Below, piece after piece: positions 52,745 through 62,207 of a stretch of 64,000 bases of DNA (position 1 is the first letter of the stretch; every line of letters begins with the position of its first letter). The translations under genes and the position numbers were made by a program. A model generated the notes under the pieces. That model was not told the DNA's origin. It did not search any database and was given only the letters and a program-made list of their open reading frames with translations. Source of the DNA: Myroides sp. 1354 (GTDB lineage: Bacteria; Bacteroidota; Bacteroidia; Flavobacteriales; Flavobacteriaceae); the NCBI RefSeq assembly GCF_030324495.1, contig NZ_JACAGN010000001.1:567838-631837 (forward strand), read 5' to 3'.

Positions 52745-54522
52745 TGGACAATAAAAAGAATTATCAATTCCAAGTGAATATGAAGGGAATGATAGAACTG
52801 TTGAGTGAGCATATTTACAGCTCACCAACGGTTTTCATTCGCGAATTACTGCAAAATGGCGTAGATGCCGTTACCGTTAGAAAGGGAATTGATGAAACAT
52901 TTCAGGGTAAAATAACCCTGTTTTTTGATAAGGATCAGTTGATTTTTCAAGACAATGGCGTGGGCTTAACCCTAGAGGATATGCACCAATTCTTGTCTGT
53001 GATTGGACAAAGTTCAAAACGAGGAGAATTAGCCGAAAAAGACCTTATTGGTCGTTTTGGTATTGGTTTGCTTTCTTGTTTGGTGGTGTCTGAAGAAATC
53101 GTGGTAGAATCTCGTTCCTTGTACAAAGAGGAGTCGGTGCGTTGGATCGGACGTGCAGATGGAACCTATGAGGTGGAAATGATCGAGTTGTTACCAGAAG
53201 TGGGAACACGCGTGATTTTACAAGCCAAAAAGAACTGGAGAACGCTGTTCAAAAGAGAAGAGGTAAAGCAAAACGTATTATTCTACGGAAGTGCCTTGCC
53301 TATTGAAATTAAGTTTATCGAAAAGGGAGAGGAAGAAATCGTATCGGATGGAAAACCGATTTGGATGAATCCCAAAGCGTCAAAAGAAGATTTATTAGCC
53401 TATGGAAAAGAGATCTTTAAAACGAGATTTTTAGACGTATTTCCCATTGCCTCTGAAGCAGGAGATATTCAGGGAATGGCCTATGTGATTCCCAACAAAG
53501 TCAATATGACGACGGCTAAAGAACACAAGATTTTCTTGAAGCGCATGTATCTCTGCGATCAAGCGACCAATCTCTTACCAGAATGGACGTCTTTTGTGCG
53601 TTGTATTATGAACTCCAATAGTCTGCAACCAACAGCTTCGCGTGAATCTCTGATGAACAACGCCCTCTTAGTGGAGGCAAAAAAAGAATTGACCACTTGT
53701 TTTAAAGATTATTTAAAACTGTTGTCTGTGTCAAATCTAGAGAAGTTGGAACAGATTATCTCCATTCACCATTTGTATATTAAATCCTTAGCGGCTTCAG
53801 ACAATGAAATCCTCAAGTTATTTGAAGATTATTTGCCTTTTGAAACTAATCAAGGGACGTTGTTGTTTAGAGATATTAGAACGAGTTATGGTTCGATTTT
53901 CTATACCCCTTCTTTGGATGATTTTAGACAAATTCGACGCATTGCAGGTTCTCAAAAGAAATTGGTCATCAATGCGGCGTATAGCTATGAGGCAGATTTG
54001 ATTCAGAAGATCAAAGCGAGTAATCCAGAATTGGCGATTGATTTAATCAAGCCCAACGATGTTTTAAATAGTTTTGAAGAAGCCTCTACAACTGACGATC
54101 GCCTGGCTATTTTCATTGAGAAAGCCAATAAAATATTAAAAGCACAATATTGTAAAGTAGAGGTGAAGCGATTTGAACCTCAAGATACTACGGCGATTTA
54201 CATTGCCAATGAAGAAGCATTGAGCAACAAAAGCATGCAAAACTTAGCCCAGAGTGCCAATCCTTTTTCAGCAGCCCTGGGGCACTTTAAAAAGCAAGAA
54301 GAAGTTTTGCCAACCCTGTGTTTCAATCAACAAAACGACTTGGTTTCTAAGTTATTGGTGATTAAAGATCCCGAACTTTTTGAAGCCTTGATACACGTGT
54401 TGTATGTACAGGCGTTGATGTTGGGTGGTTATACCATCAACAAACAAGAAATGGACATTTTCAATCATGCCCTTTATCAATTTGTAATCTTGGGGATGAC
54501 TAACTTTTTACCCGAAATCTAA
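52744..54522 (+). CDS. divergent Hsp90-family chaperone ATPase
   Basis: 592 aa from the ATG at 52744. The N-terminal GHKL ATPase is intact: FIRELLQNGVDAV (about 31-43, with the Glu and Asn of the ATP/Mg site), DNGVGLT (70-76), GRFGIGLLSC (103-112). Middle domain with the catalytic arginine motif ASRESLMNN (about 298-306). The C-terminal third is poorly conserved and lacks an MEEVD-type tail, ending FLPEI. This is a smaller, divergent relative of HtpG. It is translationally coupled to the Sel1 gene and followed by two helical-repeat genes with gaps of 1 and 2 bases, so it works with repeat-protein partners, probably on a specific client. Confidence 0.9.
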   Translation: MDNKKNYQFQVNMKGMIELLSEHIYSSPTVFIRELLQNGVDAVTVRKGIDETFQGKITLFFDKDQLIFQDNGVGLTLEDMHQFLSVIGQSSKRGELAEKDLIGRFGIGLLSCLVVSEEIVVESRSLYKEESVRWIGRADGTYEVEMIELLPEVGTRVILQAKKNWRTLFKREEVKQNVLFYGSALPIEIKFIEKGEEEIVSDGKPIWMNPKASKEDLLAYGKEIFKTRFLDVFPIASEAGDIQGMAYVIPNKVNMTTAKEHKIFLKRMYLCDQATNLLPEWTSFVRCIMNSNSLQPTASRESLMNNALLVEAKKELTTCFKDYLKLLSVSNLEKLEQIISIHHLYIKSLAASDNEILKLFEDYLPFETNQGTLLFRDIRTSYGSIFYTPSLDDFRQIRRIAGSQKKLVINAAYSYEADLIQKIKASNPELAIDLIKPNDVLNSFEEASTTDDRLAIFIEKANKILKAQYCKVEVKRFEPQDTTAIYIANEEALSNKSMQNLAQSANPFSAALGHFKKQEEVLPTLCFNQQNDLVSKLLVIKDPELFEALIHVLYVQALMLGGYTINKQEMDIFNHALYQFVILGMTNFLPEI

Positions 54523-54523
54523 G

Positions 54524-55603
54524 ATGCTACATCGGTTAGAAATACAAAAAATTCTGTTGCAGATTCAAGAAGAATACACAGATTCTAAACACTGTATTGC
54601 TCAGTTGAAACAAGCGATATACTTGGCAGATAAACATGCAGATTTGAGTTGGGCCATTGATTTGCGCATCATGTTGATACGCGAAGAACGCTGTTCATCC
54701 TCTTGTATTGAGAGTCCATTGGCTTTCGCTTGGCTGTTGGAGCAAGCGCGCTTGCATCCCGATCAGTTGTCGGAATCGGAGTTTTTAGAAGAATACGAAT
54801 GGATGATCTGTTCCGCTTATGGCAATGTGAATATTCCCTTGGAACAAGTACATGCAATAGCGGCAGATTTAGAACAGAAATTAGATCATTTTAAGTTTTC
54901 TAAACGAAGTTATTATTATACCATGGCGGGTTTTGCCCAACATTTAGGAGATTATGAACTCGGAGGAACCTATGTAGCCAAAGCAAGAGAAGAAGCCCTA
55001 GATGATATCTGTGGAGAAGCGATGGCGTATGACAATGAAATTGAAAGCGCCTCTCGTTTGGGACATTTTGACGAGGCTATTGCCTTGATGCATCAAATGG
55101 AGTACAAAAAGATACGCGATTTCTCTCTGCCTTTTGAAACCTATGTTTCCATGGGGTATTTTATGGTGCGCTATGGAGATGATCGCGCTGCAATATATTT
55201 AGAGAAAGCCAAAGAAGAGTTTAGCCAATTGCCCGAAGTGAACAGCTCTTTGCTCTACGGATTGACGCGTTTGATTTACGCTTTACACCTGTTAGGCGAT
55301 GAATCCCTTTGGCAGTATTACGAAATTATTGCAGGTTGGGACATAGATGCAGAAGACGACTTACAATTGATGTTGAGTCGTCATATGATGTTTGTCTTAG
55401 ACCAAGAAGAGAAAAAACAATTAACCTTATCGCCTTCGGTTTCCTTCTATCAAGAAGATGGATATTATGAGCTCAAAGCCTTGTCAGAGGCCTATAAAAT
55501 TAGTGCGTATGACTGGGCGAAGCGCTTTGATTTGCGCAATGGAAATACAGCTGCACAAGAGGAAATCAAGCGAATGGAAGAAGAAAATAAAAGAAAAAAA
55601 TAG
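54524..55603 (+). CDS. TPR-like helical repeat protein A (paralogue pair with the next gene)
   Basis: 359 aa, no signal peptide. All-helical: LEIQKILLQIQEEYTDSKHC, YYTMAGFAQHLGDYELGGTY, HFDEAIALMHQMEYKKIRDF, AAIYLEKAKEEFSQLPEVN. Alternating small/aromatic residues suggest TPR-type repeats. It resembles its neighbour over the whole length (shared DLRIMLIREER / DLRLDLIRQER; SESEFLEEYEWM / DESEFLWEYKWM; WDIDAED / WDIEAED), so the pair arose by tandem duplication. Starts 1 base after the Hsp90-like stop. Function unknown; a client adaptor is conceivable. Confidence 0.82.
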   Translation: MLHRLEIQKILLQIQEEYTDSKHCIAQLKQAIYLADKHADLSWAIDLRIMLIREERCSSSCIESPLAFAWLLEQARLHPDQLSESEFLEEYEWMICSAYGNVNIPLEQVHAIAADLEQKLDHFKFSKRSYYYTMAGFAQHLGDYELGGTYVAKAREEALDDICGEAMAYDNEIESASRLGHFDEAIALMHQMEYKKIRDFSLPFETYVSMGYFMVRYGDDRAAIYLEKAKEEFSQLPEVNSSLLYGLTRLIYALHLLGDESLWQYYEIIAGWDIDAEDDLQLMLSRHMMFVLDQEEKKQLTLSPSVSFYQEDGYYELKALSEAYKISAYDWAKRFDLRNGNTAAQEEIKRMEEENKRKK

Positions 55604-55605
55604 CT

Positions 55606-56664
55606 ATGAATTACAATTTAGAAATTCAAAAGATCCTGCTTAAGGTGGAGGGTTTGAAGAGTTTAGAAGACAAGATTGTCGCGTTGAAAGAGGCCATACA
55701 ATTAGCCGATCAGCACAATGATATTGATTGGGGATTTGATTTGCGTTTGGACTTAATTCGCCAAGAGCGCAATACCTCTCGTTGCAATGAGAGTTTCCCC
55801 GCTTTTGCCTGGATCTTACACACTAGCGATGCCAATGAAGATTACTTTGACGAATCAGAATTCTTATGGGAATACAAATGGATGTATTGTTCAGCTTACC
55901 GCAGTGCGTTAATCCCGTTGGATGAAATTGAAAAAATTGGAGAAGACCTCAAACGCAGGTTGGTGAAAAACGGCTACAGTACACGTGCGTATTACAATGT
56001 GTTAACCGGATTGGCGTTTCACTTGCGCGATTACGATTTGGCGAAAACCTATATCGATGCTGCCAATAGTGAATTAGTCGATGATATGTCGAATTGTCCA
56101 GCTTGTGAATTGGATACAGAAGTGGAATTGTTGTTATTCCAAGGAAAATTGGAAGAAGCCATTGTCAAAGCACAAGATTTAATTCACAAGAAATTGACGT
56201 GTTATTCCATGCCTTTCCAAACGTTTTGTAGTTTGACGTACTATTCTTGGCTAGCAGGAGATGCTGCAGGAGCAGAGAAGTACTTCAACAAAGCGATTGA
56301 AGAATATGAGGCACACGATCAATACGACAGTTCAGTAGGCTATTCCATGGGCTTGTTGATGTCCTATATGAATGCCATCAACCACCCCGAAACGTGGTCT
56401 TTCTTTGAGCGTATTGCCACTTGGGACATCGAGGCAGAGGATATTCACCGTTATAACTTCGCTCGTTATATGTTGCCAATCATGAAACAAGGAGGGAATA
56501 GAGCCTTGCAACTTTCTCCTCAATTGCCGTACTACAAAGAAAGTGGGTTTTACAATTTAGACGATTTATATACGCACTTCAAACAGCAAGCAACAGCATT
56601 TGCGGAGCGTTTTGATGCGCGTAATCAAAATACCAATTATACAACGGAAATCGCAGCGTTGTAA
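55606..56664 (+). CDS. TPR-like helical repeat protein B
   Basis: 352 aa, paralogous to the upstream gene. LEIQKILLKVEGLKSLEDKI at the start, then WGFDLRLDLIRQERNTSRC, YNVLTGLAFHLRDYDLAKTY, EEAIVKAQDLIHKKLTCY and FNKAIEEYEAHDQYDSS. The divergence from copy A is spread evenly along the chain, pointing to an old duplication. No catalytic motif. It is the last gene before the terminator at 56711-56743, so the operon is Sel1 / Hsp90-like / A / B. Confidence 0.82.
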   Translation: MNYNLEIQKILLKVEGLKSLEDKIVALKEAIQLADQHNDIDWGFDLRLDLIRQERNTSRCNESFPAFAWILHTSDANEDYFDESEFLWEYKWMYCSAYRSALIPLDEIEKIGEDLKRRLVKNGYSTRAYYNVLTGLAFHLRDYDLAKTYIDAANSELVDDMSNCPACELDTEVELLLFQGKLEEAIVKAQDLIHKKLTCYSMPFQTFCSLTYYSWLAGDAAGAEKYFNKAIEEYEAHDQYDSSVGYSMGLLMSYMNAINHPETWSFFERIATWDIEAEDIHRYNFARYMLPIMKQGGNRALQLSPQLPYYKESGFYNLDDLYTHFKQQATAFAERFDARNQNTNYTTEIAAL

Positions 56665-56984
56665 AAAGAGAAAGAAAGTGATTTTTTCACTTGTACGAGT
56701 AAAGTAAGTTAAAAGGGAAGCAGTATAGGCTTCCCTTTTTTTTGTGGTTGTTGTTCTTTTCTTAGAAATAGTTGAATAGTTTAGAAAATCTACTCTTTGA
56801 TAAAATAACTTTTTATCCAAGATTATGTGTTGTTTATGTTTTTATTGTTTTTTTTCTATAGCTGGGGAATTAATATTTTTGAATAATGTAATTTTGGTAA
56901 AATAGTTGATTTTTGTTATAAAAAATTAGGTTAAAAGTTAAGGATAATGTTTAATTTGTGAAGATTAACCAATATATTATAAGT
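56665..56984. other. gap between the Hsp90 operon and the large protein gene
   Basis: 320 bases. Terminator at 56711-56743, then a very AT-rich stretch with a near -7 box (TTAATTTG, 56951-56958; 7 of 8) about 26 bases before the next ATG. The large gene therefore probably has its own promoter. Confidence 0.6.
56711..56743 (+). terminator. intrinsic terminator of the Hsp90 operon
   Basis: Arms AAGGGAAGC (56713-56721) and GCTTCCCTT (56729-56737), then eight T. Confidence 0.9.
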
Positions 56985-59900
56985 ATGAGTGACGCTATTT
57001 CAAATACGTTATTTCGTTTCGTCAGTTTGCGAAGCGTTCAAATTCCAGATTCATCAGACCTTGTTCATCGATTTGTTCAAGTTCCAGGTACTATAGCAGG
57101 ACAAGGGGTTTTTTATGAAGCCATACAAAAACGCCCAGTAGATGCAACTAAATATGAAACCATGCTCAAAGCGGCAACCAGTTTTAAAGAAGTCATCCCT
57201 ACAACAAAAGCATTACAAGAAGAGTTTGCGACTATTCAACCTTTTTCTACCTGGTTAGCGCAAAACAAAACAACAGCTACTGTTGAGGAAATCAGCAAGA
57301 AAGCAGAAGGCATCAAAGCTATTGACGCCAAACAACAAGGTAAACTGTGGAACAATATTTTTTATCAGTCTACGGTACAAGAAGATCTGGTTCTCAATGA
57401 TCAAATGATTGAGATTCTAAAAGCAAATGCTTTAGTTGAGCAGCTCAAACTTAAAGCAACCGATGCAACACTAGAAGAAAGAGCCAAGGCAAGTTTTGTA
57501 TTACCTGCTTTACTTTTTAACGAGGAGATGATTGAGGATGATAAAATTCAACCTAAAGTGGCAACAGAGAAGCCTCAAATTGTTGTGCCTAATCGTTTAA
57601 TGACGCAAAAAATAAATATTTCAAAGGTCAAATTACAAGAGGAACAATTAACAATTCTGAAACAAGACTTAGCTATTTTAGCAGATGAGTATCGAAAAGA
57701 ATATCAACAAGCGTATGAGGAAGCTCAAGATGCTTATAATAAAGAAGTTTCCCCTATCTATGAGAAGTATTTTGCAGCAGTAGAGGAAGCGCGTAAGAGT
57801 TATTGTAGTACAGTTGTTTCAGAGAAAAGAGAGTACAACCCAGAGGATCCCTGTCAACAACCACCCACTATTCCTGCACCTATTGTACCTAAGTTCGATT
57901 TTAAATTTAGAGCAGAATTATCTATCAAAGAACTCCAAGAAAAATTAGATCCTATTAGCTACCAAACGCTTTTGCAAAGTATTGGATATCAAGAGAAGCA
58001 TACAACTCCTATAGGGCGAAGAAATGTAAAAGAAGAAACAACAAATCCAGATCGCCTCCTTCAAACCATTGGCACATTTGACAATTTGTCCTCTTTTGTA
58101 CAAGCAAGTGGACGACAAAATCAAGCGCTATTAACGGAGAGTATAGATAGCTCTCAACGAATGAAAAGTATTGGGGGAATTATGTTTCCTGTTAATACTG
58201 AAATTAACAATCAGGTGTTTGAATATGGTATTTCTGGAAAAATAGTGAATCTACAGCGTACGGCAACTATATTTTTCAAGGTGCCTAATTCTTCTTGGCA
58301 GATTTCAACCATCAATGTGTCCATTGCTCAAGATAAGTTGGCGAGTACCTATTTATTGGATAATTCTCATATAGAGCGAAGGGGTAATCAGATTACGTTG
58401 TATAATGTTGAAGGGTATCCTGCATCAGATTCAACGGATCGCACTAAATCAACAATGGCCTTGGAAATTCTATTTACGAATGGTTGCGTTAAACGTATGC
58501 CTGTAATCGATATTGCAGCTCAAGTATGTTTGTCTGGTATATTAGAAGGGAATTGTAATACAAGTACAATAACTCCTCCACCTTATTATCCCAAAAAATT
58601 TGGTGTGCGTTTATTGGGAATCGCAGATTATAAAAAAGTAGAACAAACCGTGCATTGTTATATCGAAGGAGAGGTTTCGAATATTGAGAATATCATGGCG
58701 AGGGAATATCGTGAAAAATCGACTCGTCGTTTGAGAAGAACAGAAGATACGACAACTGAAACGACAGAACAAGAAATCGAAGCATTTACGGATACGATTA
58801 CCACGGATCGCTATGAAATGCAGAGCGAAATTGATTCCTTATTACAGAAAAATAAAAGCACGAATGGCTATATAAATGCACAATATCGAGGGACTAATTA
58901 TCAAATTGATGGAGGAGTAGCCCAAGCAAGTAATACTGCTCAAGAGGAGAGTATACGTCGCTCCGTAACTGAAGCCAAAGAGCTAACCTTTCAGGCACAA
59001 GATCGCGTGGTCAATCGCATTAAACGCGAGCGTATGCAGAAGATGGTGGAGGAGTTTGAAGAGAACAATAAACATGGCTTTGATAACCGCAAAGGAGATA
59101 AACACGTGGTTGGGGTATATCGTTGGGTGGATAAGTTGTATAAAAACCAGGTGTATAACTATGGTAAACGCATGATGTTTGAATTTATGATTCCAGAGCC
59201 TGCCCGTTTACATGTTTTGGCAATGAAAGATGAAGTAAAATCACCAGCCTTAACTATTGAAAAACCTCTAGATCCTAGAAAAGAATCTCCTTACCCCATT
59301 GTAACGGCGGATCAAATCACAGAATCAAAAGCGCTCTATTGGGCCGCACAGTTTAATGCAGATATTCCCGTTAAAAAAGATGATACAATTACAATATCAG
59401 CTTCGTTTGGTGAGCAAGGGGAAAATGGACACTTTATGCAATCGAAAAAGTATGCGGGCGCCCACAGTTATGAATTTGAAATTCCAGAAGAATATCAAGC
59501 GATGTCTGTAACAGGAGTATTCCATTTTAGTTTAGCTCCTGATACATTGAACTGGTTTACCCATGGAGGATTGGGTATTGGAAATTATTGGATTGGAATC
59601 GGGAAGACCTATGAAGCTCATCAAGGTCCAGTTGGAATAGCAGATCGATATTTTACGGAAGAATTATATGGAGTGCGTAATAAATTGGGTATCGCATTAG
59701 CAGGTGCAAATGTGGGGGCTTTGTCAGTAGCAATGAAGATAAAGTGTACGTTAACTCCAGAGGCGAATAGAAAATGGCAACAAGAGTGTTTCCAAGCCAT
59801 TATGGAAGCTTATAATTTAGCCTTAAAAGCGTATAATGAGCAATTAGCCACAGAACAGAATAAAGCTGTAGAAATCAAACGCACCAATCCTGGGTTTTAT

Positions 59901-60560
59901 CGTCAAATTGAAAATACAGTGTTGCGTAAAAACTGCATCGCTTATTTGACCCGTTTCAACGCTATGGGAAAAAGCTTTACGAGTGGTGATACAATGGCTG
60001 ATTTTGCGATTCAACAGAATAAAGAAATGGAAGCTTACGCAAGTTTAGCTAAATTCATGGAACAAGCCTTTGAGTGGGAGGCCATTTCGTATAATTTCTA
60101 TCCCTTCTATTGGGGAGACAAAGGCCACTGGGCAGATTTATACACTTATGATGAAAGTGATGATCCTATTTTCAGAAGTTTTATGCAATCGGGTATGGCT
60201 CGTGTTGTGGCAACGGTTCGTCCAGGTTTTGAGGAGGCCGTACAGTTGTATATGAGTACAGGAAAAATATGGAATGGCGGTGAAATACCCGTTATTGGCG
60301 ATGAGCTGTATCTGTCGTTGATTGATGAGGTACGTCAAGCAGAAACCGTAAAAGAAGGGAAAGCGTGGATTACGCGTATTCCAACTTCACTGACCATCTT
60401 ACAAGCGAAAAGCGCTGGTTTAGAAGTAGAAAAAGCCTTACCGTGTAACTGTGATGACACAGCAGATTTTGAAGATCCATCTCAAGTGCCTTGTAGTGAT
60501 GCATTTGTACTCAATGATAATTTAATTGGCGGGGATACAGGGCCTGAACCTGAGTTATAA
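56985..60560 (+). CDS. large protein of unknown function, suspected carrier/delivery component
   Basis: 1191 aa from the ATG at 56985 (a GTG at 56958 is possible). No signal peptide, no membrane helix. The N-terminal third is helical with a likely coiled coil near 220-280 (LKQDLAILADEYRKEYQQ, AYEEAQDAYNKEV). The middle is beta-rich with several proline/cysteine loops. The C-terminal third is helix-rich and contains AFEWEAISYNFYPFYWGD followed by DDPIFRSFMQSGMARVV and ATVRPGFEEAVQLYM (about 1028-1090). I have the impression that this last block recurs in large proteins of contractile-injection or toxin loci, but cannot name a family. A Cys-rich acidic tail ends the chain. It lies 80 bases before the toxin gene. 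Confidence 0.75.
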   Translation: MSDAISNTLFRFVSLRSVQIPDSSDLVHRFVQVPGTIAGQGVFYEAIQKRPVDATKYETMLKAATSFKEVIPTTKALQEEFATIQPFSTWLAQNKTTATVEEISKKAEGIKAIDAKQQGKLWNNIFYQSTVQEDLVLNDQMIEILKANALVEQLKLKATDATLEERAKASFVLPALLFNEEMIEDDKIQPKVATEKPQIVVPNRLMTQKINISKVKLQEEQLTILKQDLAILADEYRKEYQQAYEEAQDAYNKEVSPIYEKYFAAVEEARKSYCSTVVSEKREYNPEDPCQQPPTIPAPIVPKFDFKFRAELSIKELQEKLDPISYQTLLQSIGYQEKHTTPIGRRNVKEETTNPDRLLQTIGTFDNLSSFVQASGRQNQALLTESIDSSQRMKSIGGIMFPVNTEINNQVFEYGISGKIVNLQRTATIFFKVPNSSWQISTINVSIAQDKLASTYLLDNSHIERRGNQITLYNVEGYPASDSTDRTKSTMALEILFTNGCVKRMPVIDIAAQVCLSGILEGNCNTSTITPPPYYPKKFGVRLLGIADYKKVEQTVHCYIEGEVSNIENIMAREYREKSTRRLRRTEDTTTETTEQEIEAFTDTITTDRYEMQSEIDSLLQKNKSTNGYINAQYRGTNYQIDGGVAQASNTAQEESIRRSVTEAKELTFQAQDRVVNRIKRERMQKMVEEFEENNKHGFDNRKGDKHVVGVYRWVDKLYKNQVYNYGKRMMFEFMIPEPARLHVLAMKDEVKSPALTIEKPLDPRKESPYPIVTADQITESKALYWAAQFNADIPVKKDDTITISASFGEQGENGHFMQSKKYAGAHSYEFEIPEEYQAMSVTGVFHFSLAPDTLNWFTHGGLGIGNYWIGIGKTYEAHQGPVGIADRYFTEELYGVRNKLGIALAGANVGALSVAMKIKCTLTPEANRKWQQECFQAIMEAYNLALKAYNEQLATEQNKAVEIKRTNPGFYRQIENTVLRKNCIAYLTRFNAMGKSFTSGDTMADFAIQQNKEMEAYASLAKFMEQAFEWEAISYNFYPFYWGDKGHWADLYTYDESDDPIFRSFMQSGMARVVATVRPGFEEAVQLYMSTGKIWNGGEIPVIGDELYLSLIDEVRQAETVKEGKAWITRIPTSLTILQAKSAGLEVEKALPCNCDDTADFEDPSQVPCSDAFVLNDNLIGGDTGPEPEL

Positions 60561-60639
60561 TTGAATTTTTTAAAGTTTTCACTAATTGTTCAATATAGCA
60601 TTTAGTGAAAACTGTTTTCGAACAAAAAATAGAAGAAAA

Positions 60640-62187
60640 ATGACAGAAGAAAAATTTAAAGAAATAACCAATAATTGCCAACCCCAAAAGGGATTTAATT
60701 TAAATTGGAGTATATACTATCCATTAGATTTTTCAGATACATTTTTGCCTAAAATTATAGGATATAGACTTACAGCATTAGATTTCTTTGATGGTGCAGA
60801 TTTATTGACGAATATTAGTAAAGCTCGAAGAGAATCACATAATCTAACGAATGAAAAAGAAACATTTTCATTGATTAGTTATACTTATCCAAGAGGCGTT
60901 GAAGCAGGAGATAAAAAAAATAAAGTTGAAGTTCAATCTAATGAAATTTGCACTTTTATAGAAGTAACTGAAAATAATGATGTAAGTGTCTTTTTTAGAT
61001 TTGGAAATAAATTTAAAAAAAGATTAATAGAGAGACAATTTGATTTAGAAATAGTTGAAAAAAAAGGTTTTAAAACAACAATTAGTGCTTTTCAATCTTT
61101 TTTTAAAGATGGACTCTCGCATCAGAATATGATGAATTTTATATTAAAAACTATAGGAATGGAAGACTATAACGAACAAGAGATAAAGGATCAACAAATA
61201 GGAACAAATATTGTAAAGGTAAATGAAGATGGGACTACACTAATGCAAGTTAGACATGAACTTGTTAATGTAGGAGAAAGAATTGCACAAACTAAGTATA
61301 ATACAGCTGCGACCGTTACGAATAGAGGAACCATAATTGTTACTCAGTTTAAACAAGAAGTTGCTTCGAGAGATAAAGAAGTCTTTTATTTTAAGAATGC
61401 TTTGGGTACCTTTGAAGGTACACTATCTGAAGCAAGAGAAGCTTTCCCAGATGTTGATTTCTCAGAATTAATTGTTCCTACTGCTTTTCAAAGGAATGAT
61501 GTAGAATTAGGAACTAAAGCAATTTGGGCTACGTCAAAACCGCTAGAATGGGAAACTGTAAATGAATACGATGCAGAACAACATGGTGGTAAACCTATAG
61601 ATTGGGAAAAATGGGCAGATGCCACACAAACAGCATTAGACATCATTGGGTTAATTCCAGTAGTAGGTGAAGTAGCAGATTGTCTAAATGGTATCATCTC
61701 TTTGGCAAGAGGTGATTATGCGGATGCAGCATTAAGTTTTGCTTCAATGATACCTGTTTTTGGAAGTATTGCTACAGGGGTAAAACGCGCTAGAAAAGCT
61801 ACAAAAAAGGCAGAAGGAGTTTATGATTTAATGGTTAAAAATTTAGATGAGATCAATGGATACGTAGGCCAATCAAAAAGTGTATTTAAGCGAATATCAA
61901 GTCATTTTAAACCTAAAGGAAAATTAAAACACACGATTTTAGAAAATCCTCCTATAATATATAAGATGCCTGGTTCAACCAAATTTGAACGTGAAATTTA
62001 TGAACAATTTGTGATTATTGAAAAGTATAAAGGAAGTATATCAAATAATGGTAATATGGGATATTTATTGAATAAAGTAAACCCTGTTGGAGGAAGGTTT
62101 GCACTAAATACAAAAGAGGGGGAAAAAGTATTTTTAGAAAAAGCGTTAGAAATTGCAAAAAAGTATAATTTGCCAACTGAATTTTAA
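60640..62187 (+). CDS. polymorphic toxin with unassigned C-terminal domain
   Basis: 515 aa from the ATG at 60640. Residues 1-315 form an unknown N-terminal trafficking region (NLNWSIYYPLDFSDTFLPK; EVASRDKEVFYFKNALGTFE). Residues ~325-390 form a hydrophobic pre-toxin segment, ALDIIGLIPVVGEVADCLNG and SFASMIPVFGSIATG followed by VKRARKATKK, of the kind that precedes toxin domains in polymorphic toxins. The C-terminal ~90 residues (KGKLKHTILENPP; KMPGSTKFEREIYEQF; YLLNKVNPVGGRFALNT) would be the toxin; I cannot assign its activity. AT content and codons (AGA, ATA) are more extreme than in the genes upstream, a sign of a mobile module. A putative immunity gene follows after 20 bases. Confidence 0.78.
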   Translation: MTEEKFKEITNNCQPQKGFNLNWSIYYPLDFSDTFLPKIIGYRLTALDFFDGADLLTNISKARRESHNLTNEKETFSLISYTYPRGVEAGDKKNKVEVQSNEICTFIEVTENNDVSVFFRFGNKFKKRLIERQFDLEIVEKKGFKTTISAFQSFFKDGLSHQNMMNFILKTIGMEDYNEQEIKDQQIGTNIVKVNEDGTTLMQVRHELVNVGERIAQTKYNTAATVTNRGTIIVTQFKQEVASRDKEVFYFKNALGTFEGTLSEAREAFPDVDFSELIVPTAFQRNDVELGTKAIWATSKPLEWETVNEYDAEQHGGKPIDWEKWADATQTALDIIGLIPVVGEVADCLNGIISLARGDYADAALSFASMIPVFGSIATGVKRARKATKKAEGVYDLMVKNLDEINGYVGQSKSVFKRISSHFKPKGKLKHTILENPPIIYKMPGSTKFEREIYEQFVIIEKYKGSISNNGNMGYLLNKVNPVGGRFALNTKEGEKVFLEKALEIAKKYNLPTEF

Positions 62188-62207
62188 TATTATAAAAATA
62201 GAAAATT

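Noticed and set aside
56958..56984. GTG start for the large protein
   Set aside because: It lies at the edge of the likely -7 box and adds nine residues; the ATG at 56985 is preferred, although not proven.
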